A DNA stretch of 5,083 nt from an uncultured Oscillospiraceae bacterium (GTDB lineage: Bacteria; Bacillota; Clostridia; Oscillospirales; Oscillospiraceae), in assembly GCA_947624465.1 (NCBI GenBank), contig CANQKJ010000159.1:1-5083 (forward strand), read 5' to 3'. Both the position numbers and the translations under genes were made by a program. Below are positions 1-4,136 of this stretch, piece by piece (within the stretch, counting starts at the first letter, position 1; each line of letters begins with the position of its first letter). The notes under the pieces are model-generated. The model ran no database searches. It was not told the DNA's origin and saw only the letters and a program-made list of their open reading frames with translations.

Positions 1-73
1 CAGGGAGCTGTACCCCGTCTGCCCTGAGCCGGAACCGGCGCCCACAGAGCCGGCGGAGACGGAAAACCCGTAA
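1..73 (+). CDS. C-terminal end of an unidentified protein (partial)
   Basis: This is the 3' end of a gene that enters from the left, read in the frame whose first full codon is at position 2 and which stops at TAA 71-73. The visible residues end in PEPEPAPTEPAETENP, an acidic, proline-rich tail with no recognisable domain. Such tails are usually disordered linkers or surface extensions, so nothing can be said about function. Of the other two forward frames, one hits a stop early (TGA at 25-27) and the other reads as Arg-rich low-quality sequence, so this frame is preferred. No terminator with a U-tract lies between the stop and the tRNA promoter 18 bases later. Transcripts may therefore run on to the terminator at 209-245, or end at the inverted repeat 93-129. 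The frame is moderately secure; the identity is unknown. Confidence 0.6.
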   Translation, partial: RELYPVCPEPEPAPTEPAETENP

Positions 74-90
74 AAATTTCGGCCCGCCCC

Positions 91-119
91 TTGACAATGG
101 GGAGTTTTTCTGGTACACT
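91..119 (+). promoter_or_regulatory. Extended -10 sigma70/sigmaA-type promoter of tRNA-Gly
   Basis: A perfect -35 hexamer TTGACA (91-96) is followed, after a 17-base spacer, by the -10 hexamer TACACT (114-119). The spacer ends in TGG (111-113), giving the TGn extended -10 motif. Transcription should start near 126-127, only about six bases before the mature tRNA 5' end. The stretch between the -10 and the start is a C-run, and a GC-rich discriminator is typical of stable-RNA promoters that are shut down in the stringent response. That last point is inferred from known tRNA/rRNA promoters. Confidence 0.85.
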
Positions 120-129
120 CCCCCTTGTC
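93..129. repeat. Inverted repeat lying across the tRNA-Gly promoter
   Basis: GACAATGGGGAG (93-104) and CTCCCCCTTGTC (118-129) are reverse complements except for one T/C mismatch, giving 11 of 12 pairs around a 13-base loop. The left arm contains part of the -35 box. The right arm contains the end of the -10 box, the discriminator and the expected start site. As DNA it could be an operator or a cruciform. As RNA, in read-through from the upstream gene, it would be a stable hairpin. Neither side has a proper U-tract, so it is not a classic intrinsic terminator. Confidence 0.6.
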
Positions 130-132
130 CCT

Positions 133-208
133 GCGAGTGTAGCTCATCTGGTAGAGCGCCACCTTGCCAAGGTGGAGGTAGCGAGTTCGAGCCTCGTCAC
201 TCGCTCCA
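133..208 (+). tRNA. tRNA-Gly (anticodon GCC)
   Basis: This is a complete 76-base cloverleaf. The acceptor arm GCGAGTG (133-139) pairs fully with CACTCGC (198-204). The D stem is GCTC/GAGC (142-145/154-157) with GG in the loop. The anticodon stem is CCACC/GGTGG (159-163/171-175) around the loop TTGCCAA, giving anticodon GCC at 166-168, which reads GGC and GGT codons. The T stem is GCGAG/CTCGT with one G-T pair, around loop TTCGAGC. The known bacterial glycine identity elements are present: second base pair C-G, discriminator T at 205, and C35/C36 of the anticodon. The CCA end (206-208) is encoded. It stands as a single-gene unit with its own promoter and terminator. Confidence 0.97.
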
Positions 209-245
209 AATAAATCCCCATCCTTTCGGATGGGGATTTATTTTT
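208..245 (+). terminator. Intrinsic terminator after tRNA-Gly, possibly bidirectional
   Basis: Bases 208-223 pair with 228-243 in an uninterrupted 16-bp stem: an A/T-rich base, then the core ATCCCCATCC / GGATGGGGAT around a TTTC loop. The descending arm runs into a T-rich tail (237-245). The stem begins at the final A of the tRNA CCA. The A-rich ascending arm gives a T-rich tail when read on the minus strand, so it could also stop leftward transcription. Confidence 0.92.
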
Positions 246-287
246 AGTTCCGCCGCCGGCGGCCTGCGGAAACATCGGCGCGAATTC

Positions 288-313
288 TCAGACATACGGC
301 GCTTCGTGTCTGA
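288..313. repeat. Stem-loop in the intergenic region
   Basis: TCAGACA (288-294) pairs perfectly with TGTCTGA (307-313) around a 12-base loop. Short AATT tracts on either side (283-286 and 313-316) could lengthen the stem with a bulge. No T-run follows on either strand, so it is not an intrinsic terminator. Function unknown. Confidence 0.5.
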
Positions 314-442
314 ATTTCGGGCACGGGACGCCATTTTGCCTGTTGAAATCGGAACCCGCCGCATGTTACGGTCTTTTTGACCCCGAGGGGCAGAAGCGCG
401 CCGGCCCGCAAGGGTCTGGGACAGTGGCTTTTCACAACGGTC

Positions 443-459
443 CGGTTTATGGGAAACCG
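443..459. repeat. Short stem-loop upstream of the ATPase promoter
   Basis: CGGTTT (443-448) and AAACCG (454-459) form a 6-bp stem with a 5-base loop, about 30 bases upstream of the proposed -35 box. It could be a regulator site or simply chance; no T-run follows it. Confidence 0.35.
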
Positions 460-489
460 CTTATTGATGAAAATCTCTTAAATCCGGTG

Positions 490-519
490 TTGCAGAATCC
501 CCATGTGATATGGTAAAAT
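490..519 (+). promoter_or_regulatory. Probable promoter of the V-type ATPase operon
   Basis: TTGCAG (490-495) is a reasonable -35 box. After 18 bases comes TAAAAT (514-519), one base away from the TATAAT consensus, preceded by TGG (511-513), a TGn extended -10 element like that of the tRNA promoter. The surrounding 510-528 stretch is the most A/T-rich part of the region, as expected for strand opening. The start site would fall near 525-527, leaving a leader of about 60 bases before the first gene. An imperfect palindrome, CCATGTGATATGG (501-513), abuts the -10 box. Confidence 0.65.
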
Positions 520-527
520 TATATTTA

Positions 528-555
528 AGCTTGCGGCAGGCTGTCTGCCGGAGCT
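528..555 (+). promoter_or_regulatory. 5' leader hairpin of the ATPase mRNA
   Basis: CGGCAG (534-539) pairs with CTGCCG (545-550) around a 5-base loop. After a small asymmetric internal loop, AGCT 528-531 pairs with AGCT 552-555. The structure would sit at the extreme 5' end of the predicted transcript, well upstream of the ribosome binding site at 577-584. Such 5' hairpins commonly protect mRNA from 5'-end-dependent decay; this role is inferred. A second AGCT at 560-563 offers an alternative pairing with 552-555. Confidence 0.45.
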
Positions 556-576
556 GTAAAGCTGAAAATCCAAGCG

Positions 577-584
577 AGGTGAGG
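577..584 (+). promoter_or_regulatory. Ribosome binding site that fixes the first ATPase gene start
   Basis: AGGTGAGG matches the anti-Shine-Dalgarno core and ends three bases before ATG 588, with its GAGGTGA part five bases away. It selects 588 over the in-frame ATG at 510, which lies upstream of and partly inside the -10 region and so could not be in the transcript. Confidence 0.8.
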
Positions 585-587
585 AAT

Positions 588-899
588 ATGTCCTTTGAGG
601 CCATTCAACAGGTCACGGCGGCGGAACAGGCCGTCCAGCAGCGCAGGGCGGAGGCGGCGGAGGAGGCCAAACGGCTCGCCGCCGAGGCGGAGCGGGCCGG
701 ACGCCAGTCCGTGATGGACGCCCGGGACCGGGCGGAGGCCAGAGCAAAGGAGCTGCTCTCCCAGGCCGAGGCCAGGGCCGGCGAGACCTCCAGGCGTACG
801 CTGGCCGAAAACGCCGCGCAGTGCGAGGCGCTGAAACAGACCGCCATGAGCCGCCTGGACCAGGCCGCTGACCTGATCATTGGAAAGGTGGGCGGCTGA
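588..899 (+). CDS. V-type ATPase peripheral stalk subunit (G/H-type coiled coil)
   Basis: The 103-residue product is almost entirely a charged, alanine-rich helix (about residues 8-90) dominated by Ala, Glu, Arg and Gln. It is the kind of long coiled coil that pairs with subunit E to make the stator stalk holding the A3B3 head against the membrane subunit. Its tail, RLDQAADLIIGKVGG, resembles the hydrophobic C-terminal patch of archaeal/bacterial subunit H, which packs on the E globular domain. Naming varies: E. hirae calls the equivalent NtpF and archaea AhaH, so no symbol is given. There is no signal peptide or membrane segment; it is cytoplasmic and attached to the complex. It is the first gene of the operon, and its TGA overlaps the next ATG by one base (897-901), implying translational coupling. 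Assignment rests on size, composition, tail and position directly before ntpI. Coiled coils are weakly conserved, so context carries much of the weight. Confidence 0.85.
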   Translation: MSFEAIQQVTAAEQAVQQRRAEAAEEAKRLAAEAERAGRQSVMDARDRAEARAKELLSQAEARAGETSRRTLAENAAQCEALKQTAMSRLDQAADLIIGKVGG

Positions 900-2878
900 T
901 GGCGATCGTCAAAATGAAACGGCTGCGGCTCATGGGCCTGCGCTCGGACCGGGAGGAGCTGCTCCGGCTGCTCCAGGGCATGGGCTGCGTGGAGCTGCGG
1001 GAGCCGGCCATCGACCTGACCGACCCGGACTGGGCCGCCCTGGCCAAGCCGGAGGGCTCCGGCCTCAGCAAGGCGAAGGAGCAGAACCAGCTGCTGAGCG
1101 GCGCGCTGGACTCCCTGAACAAATACGCCCCGGCCAAGGACGGCCTGTTCGCCCCCCGGCCGGAGGTCAGCGAGGCGGAACTCTTTGACGACGGGGCCTA
1201 TGCCGCCGGCCTGGAGACCGCCCGGCAGATCGCCGGGGAGGAAAAGGCCCTGGCCGTGTGCCAGGCGGAGCAGAACAAGCTGAGGACCCAGCGGGCCTCC
1301 CTGGAGCCCTGGTCGTCCCTGGACGTGCCCCTGGACCAGGAGGACACCGCCAATACGTCGGTGATCTTCGGCGCCGTCCCAGGCCGGACGGACTTCTCCG
1401 CCATGGAGGGGGCGCTGGCCGCCGCCGTGGAGCTGGCGGAGATCTTCCCCGCCGGCAGCGACCAGGAGCTGCGCTACTTCCTGCTGGTGTGCCACGCCAG
1501 CGCGGAGCACGACTGCGCCGAGGCCCTGCGGCCCTACGGCTTCTCCCGCGTGAACCTGCGGGGCTGGACCGGCACGGCGGAGGACAACATCCGCGCCATC
1601 GACAACAAGCTGGCCGCCCTGGAGCGGGAGGAACGGGAGCATAAGGAGCGCATCGGCGTCCTCGCCGGGGAGCGGGGGAACCTGCGCCGGTGCGTGGACC
1701 GCTCCACCCAGGAGATCCGCCGGGAGGAGAGCAAGGCCCGGCTGGTGGACACGGAGGACGCCTTCTATCTGGACGGCTGGTTCCCCGCCGCCGACGAGCC
1801 CCGGGTGCGGCAGGCCCTGGACGGCCTGCTGTGCGCCTATGAGACGGCGGAGCCCCGGGAGGAGGAGTATCCCGAGGTGCCCATCAAGCTGAAAAACAAC
1901 CCGGTGACCGCCCCCTTCCGGGTCATCACCGAGATGTACTCCATGCCCGCCTATGACGGGGTGGACCCCAACCCCCTGATGGCCCCCTTCTTCATCCTGT
2001 TCTTCGGCTTTATGATGAACGACATCGGCTACGGCCTGCTCATGGTGCTGGGCACCGCCATCTATCTGAAGATGGCAAAGCCGCGGGGGACCACGCGGGA
2101 CATGATGACCATGTTCTTCATGTGCGGCATCAGCTCCATCTTCTGGGGCTGCCTGACGGGGAGCTTCTTCGGGGACTTTTTGCCCAAGCTCTTCGACCTG
2201 ACGGGGATCGACCACAACTTCGTGTGGTTCTGGCCCCCCCTGTTCACCCCCATCAACGATACCATCACCGTGATGATCGGGTCCATCGCCCTGGGCGTGA
2301 TCCAGGTCTTTACCGGCATGGCCATCAGCACGGTGGAGAAGTTCCGCCACGGGGAGGCGCTGGACGCCGTCACCGGTGAGATCGCCTGGTGGTTCATCCT
2401 GCTGGGTGCCGCCGGCGCCATCTGCGGCTCGGCGGTGGAGGGCCTCCCGCCCGTGTTGGGCACCATCGGCCTGGCGGCCCTGGTCCTGGGGCTCGTGCTG
2501 CTGCTGGCGGGCAACCTGATCCGCTCCAAGAGCATCGGCGGCATCGTGGGCTTTGGCGGGGACCTCTACAACGGGATCTCCGGCTACTTCAGCGATATCC
2601 TGTCCTACCTCCGGCTCATGGCCCTGATGATGGCCGGCAGCATCATCGCCTCGGTGTTCAACACGCTGGGCGCGGTGTTCGGGCTGGTCCCCTTCATCAT
2701 CGTGTCCGTCATCGGCAATGCCCTGACCCTGGTGCTGAACCTGCTGGGCTGCTATGTCCATACCCTGCGGCTGCAATGCCTGGAGTTCTTCGGGCGGTTT
2801 TATAAGGATGGAGGAAAGGCTTTCCGTCCCCTGGCAGTAGAAACGAAATACGTAAACATCTCAAAGGAGGAAAATTAA
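899..2878 (+). CDS. ntpI: V-type ATPase subunit I (membrane stator subunit a)
   Basis: The 659-residue protein has the two-part layout of NtpI/subunit a, close to the usual ~650-665. A soluble, coiled-coil-containing cytoplasmic arm (about 1-350) anchors the peripheral stalks. A C-terminal membrane domain (about 362-640) has seven to eight hydrophobic segments. Family motifs are clear: PNPLMAPFF followed by FFGFMMNDIGYG (D375), WGCLTGSFFGD, then SYLRLMA and HTLRLQCLEFF. R572 and R624 in the last two motifs correspond to the paired essential arginines of the family (E. hirae R573 and R629; yeast Vph1p R735 and R799), which line the ion half-channels facing the rotor glutamate. The start ATG overlaps the previous stop in TGATG, with an AAGGTGG-like site about 8 bases before it. 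The soluble arm is unusually Arg/Glu-rich, which produces long spurious frames on the other strand. No truncation or frameshift is visible. Very secure. Confidence 0.97.
   Translation: MAIVKMKRLRLMGLRSDREELLRLLQGMGCVELREPAIDLTDPDWAALAKPEGSGLSKAKEQNQLLSGALDSLNKYAPAKDGLFAPRPEVSEAELFDDGAYAAGLETARQIAGEEKALAVCQAEQNKLRTQRASLEPWSSLDVPLDQEDTANTSVIFGAVPGRTDFSAMEGALAAAVELAEIFPAGSDQELRYFLLVCHASAEHDCAEALRPYGFSRVNLRGWTGTAEDNIRAIDNKLAALEREEREHKERIGVLAGERGNLRRCVDRSTQEIRREESKARLVDTEDAFYLDGWFPAADEPRVRQALDGLLCAYETAEPREEEYPEVPIKLKNNPVTAPFRVITEMYSMPAYDGVDPNPLMAPFFILFFGFMMNDIGYGLLMVLGTAIYLKMAKPRGTTRDMMTMFFMCGISSIFWGCLTGSFFGDFLPKLFDLTGIDHNFVWFWPPLFTPINDTITVMIGSIALGVIQVFTGMAISTVEKFRHGEALDAVTGEIAWWFILLGAAGAICGSAVEGLPPVLGTIGLAALVLGLVLLLAGNLIRSKSIGGIVGFGGDLYNGISGYFSDILSYLRLMALMMAGSIIASVFNTLGAVFGLVPFIIVSVIGNALTLVLNLLGCYVHTLRLQCLEFFGRFYKDGGKAFRPLAVETKYVNISKEEN
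2863..2870 (+). promoter_or_regulatory. Strong ribosome binding site of ntpK
   Basis: AAAGGAGG is a near-perfect Shine-Dalgarno sequence, nine bases before ATG 2880. It is embedded in the last codons of ntpI and followed by the unstructured A-rich stretch AAAATTAAA. It is the strongest initiation signal in the operon, fitting the need for many copies of the proteolipid per complex. Confidence 0.85.
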
Positions 2879-2879
2879 A

Positions 2880-3368
2880 ATGGTAGAATTTTTTAACATG
2901 ATCGGCGGCCAGGCTCTGGCTTTCATCGGCTTCGCGCTGGCCATCGGCCTGTGCTGCATCGGCTCCGCCAAGGGCACCGGCATGGTGGGCGAGGCCGCCA
3001 CCGGCGTGCTCAGCGAGACTCCCGAACACTTCACCAAGTGCATGATCCTCCAGGCGCTTCCCGGCACCCAGGGCCTGTACGGCCTGGCCGCCGGCTTCTT
3101 CGGCCTGTTCACCCTGGGCTTCTTCTCCGGCAACCCCGTTGCCCTGTCCGTCGATGACGGCATGACGGTCCTGTTCGCCTGCGTGCCCATCATGCTGGGC
3201 GGCCTGCTCTCCGCCATCGCCCAGGGCCGCGTGGCCGCCGCCTCCATCAACATCGTCGCCAAGAAGCCCGACCAGTACATGAAGGGCGTCATCCTCTGCG
3301 GCATCGTGGAATTCTACGCCATTCTGTCTCTGGTGGGCACCATTCTGATGCTGATGTACGCCCTTTGA
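2880..3368 (+). CDS. ntpK: V-type ATPase subunit K (rotor ring proteolipid)
   Basis: This 162-residue protein is almost entirely hydrophobic, with four membrane helices (roughly 8-32, 52-80, 95-122, 134-160). It is the duplicated-hairpin, V-type form of the c subunit, close to the 156 residues of E. hirae NtpK. About ten copies make the rotating membrane ring. Family motifs are GSAKGTGM (28-35), LPGTQGLYG (60-68), AIAQGRVAAA (112-121) and VEFYAIL (143-149). E144 is the ion-carrying carboxylate of the second hairpin. With L60, T63, Q64 and Q115 it reproduces the Na+-binding set of E. hirae NtpK (L61, T64, Q65, Q110, E139), so Na+ transport is plausible though not proven. Five cysteines (25, 26, 54, 101, 140) are an oddity. 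The gene starts one base after the ntpI stop and ends in tandem stops TGATGA (3366-3371). Confidence 0.97.
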   Translation: MVEFFNMIGGQALAFIGFALAIGLCCIGSAKGTGMVGEAATGVLSETPEHFTKCMILQALPGTQGLYGLAAGFFGLFTLGFFSGNPVALSVDDGMTVLFACVPIMLGGLLSAIAQGRVAAASINIVAKKPDQYMKGVILCGIVEFYAILSLVGTILMLMYAL

Positions 3369-3405
3369 TGAGCCCCGAAGGAACGGAAAGGCGGTAGATC
3401 AACAC

Positions 3406-4101
3406 ATGAACGGAATCGAGAAAATCACCGCCCGCATCGAGGACGACGGCCAGCGGGAGATCGACGCGCTGCTGGAAAAGGGACGGGCTGAGGCGGCGGA
3501 GATCGCCGCCCGGTATCAGGCCCGGGCAGAGGCCGAGGCCGCCGAGATCATCGCCCGGGGCGAGAAGGCCGCCGCCGAGCGGGAGAGCCGTTTGGCCAGC
3601 GTGGACCAGCTGGAGTGCCGCAAGGCCGTCCTGGCCGCCAAGCAGGAGGTCATCGAGCTGGCCTTCCGGCGGGCCAAGGAGAAACTGCTGGCCCTGCCCC
3701 AGGACCAGTACGTGGCCCTGCTGGCCGATCTGGCGGTGAAGGCGTCCTCCACCGGGCGGGAGAAGCTCATCTTCTCCCAGACCGACCGGGCGCGGGTGGG
3801 CAAGGCCGTGGTGATGGCCGCCAACGCCAGGCTGGCCGAGGCCGCGGCCCCCGACCTCTCCGCAGTCCCCGGCGAGGTGCGCGGCACCCCCGCCGGCAGC
3901 CTGCTGACCAAGGTGGTCACCGGGGCCAGTGCCGTGCTCCAGGGCACCGCCATGCTGACCCTGGCCGAGGAGACCCGGCCCATGGACGGCGGCTTCATCC
4001 TCAGCGGCGGCGCCGTGGAGGTCAACTGCACCTTTGACACCCTGATCAGGCTCCAGCGGGGCGCGCTGGCCGGCCAGGTGGCCAAAGTGCTGTTCGACTG
4101 A
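3406..4101 (+). CDS. ntpE: V-type ATPase subunit E (peripheral stalk)
   Basis: The 231-residue product has a long charged helix at the N-terminus (about 1-95, rich in Ala, Glu and Arg with QREIDALLEKGRAEA-type heptads) and a mixed alpha/beta C-terminal domain (about 105-231). The motif MDGGFILSGGAVEVNCTFD near residues 195-213, followed by LIRLQR, is the conserved core of the E subunit family. This domain binds the top of the A3B3 head, while the helix pairs with the G/H-type coiled coil encoded at 588-899. It is somewhat longer than characterised E subunits (about 190-200), mainly through Ala/Glu-rich insertions. The ribosome binding site is the AAAGGCGGT stretch (3387-3395), about ten bases before the ATG. 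The gene follows ntpK by 37 bases with no terminator and ends in tandem stops TGATAA (4099-4104). It is cytoplasmic, with no membrane segment. Confidence 0.94.
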   Translation: MNGIEKITARIEDDGQREIDALLEKGRAEAAEIAARYQARAEAEAAEIIARGEKAAAERESRLASVDQLECRKAVLAAKQEVIELAFRRAKEKLLALPQDQYVALLADLAVKASSTGREKLIFSQTDRARVGKAVVMAANARLAEAAAPDLSAVPGEVRGTPAGSLLTKVVTGASAVLQGTAMLTLAEETRPMDGGFILSGGAVEVNCTFDTLIRLQRGALAGQVAKVLFD

Positions 4102-4105
4102 TAAG

Positions 4106-4131
4106 CCCCCTGACATTTGATGAAAGGGGGA
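4106..4131 (+). promoter_or_regulatory. ntpC ribosome binding site, maskable by a hairpin
   Basis: AAAGGGGGA (4123-4131) is the only Shine-Dalgarno-like sequence before ntpC. Its AGGGGG (4125-4130) is exactly complementary to CCCCCT (4106-4111), directly after the ntpE stop codons. This allows a 6-bp GC-rich stem with a 13-base loop that hides the site. Ribosomes finishing ntpE would reach the left arm and open the stem, which suggests translational coupling; that mechanism is inferred. Confidence 0.55.
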
Positions 4132-4136
4132 ACACC

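Larger units (their letters stand above)
246..489. other. Intergenic segment with several inverted repeats, no supported gene
   Basis: No reading frame here has a convincing start, ribosome binding site or protein-like composition. A 63-codon minus-strand frame (244-435) encodes a basic peptide with no recognisable features. The stretch does hold inverted repeats: TTCCGC/GCGGAA (248-253/266-271) enclosing the palindrome CGCCGGCG (254-261); TCAGACA/TGTCTGA (288-294/307-313); CCCCGAGGGG (381-390); and CGGTTT/AAACCG (443-448/454-459). It is less GC-rich towards its right end, where the operon promoter lies. It could be a structured non-coding element or a dispersed intergenic repeat; the sequence alone does not decide. 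Confidence 0.5.

Noticed and set aside
93..129. Reading the inverted repeat as an intrinsic terminator of the upstream gene
   Set aside because: No T-run follows the right arm on the + strand (TCCCTGCG) or the left arm on the minus strand, and the elements coincide with a strong promoter.
133..208. tRNA-Gly as an attachment site of an integrated element
   Set aside because: No integrase gene and no second copy of the tRNA 3' end is visible in the window; the flanking genes are housekeeping in character.
244..435. 63-codon minus-strand frame encoding a basic peptide
   Set aside because: No clear ribosome binding site, no recognisable domain, and it ends inside the terminator region. Better treated as part of a structured intergenic segment.
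510..587. Upstream in-frame ATG at 510 that would extend the first ATPase gene by 26 residues
   Set aside because: The ATG lies upstream of and overlaps the extended -10 region, it has no ribosome binding site, and the added residues (Cys/Arg-rich) do not fit the coiled coil. ATG 588 has a good site.
605..2776. 723-codon open frame on the minus strand, opposite the first two ATPase genes
   Set aside because: It is antisense to two well-supported genes in GC-rich sequence where stop codons are rare. Its product is a low-complexity run of Gly, Gln, His and Pro with no domain. The + strand carries clear NtpI motifs throughout.
880..2805. Several + strand frames of 85-138 codons inside ntpI (880-1188, 1258-1644, 2122-2379, 2389-2805)
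   Set aside because: Their products are Gly/Arg/Pro/Ala-rich frame-shadow peptides within a gene with uninterrupted family motifs; there is no sign of a frameshift.
3516..3590. GAGGCGGCGGA-like repeated tracts shared between the first gene and ntpE
   Set aside because: They encode Ala/Glu heptads of two coiled-coil stalk subunits, so similarity reflects composition and convergent helix design rather than a DNA repeat.
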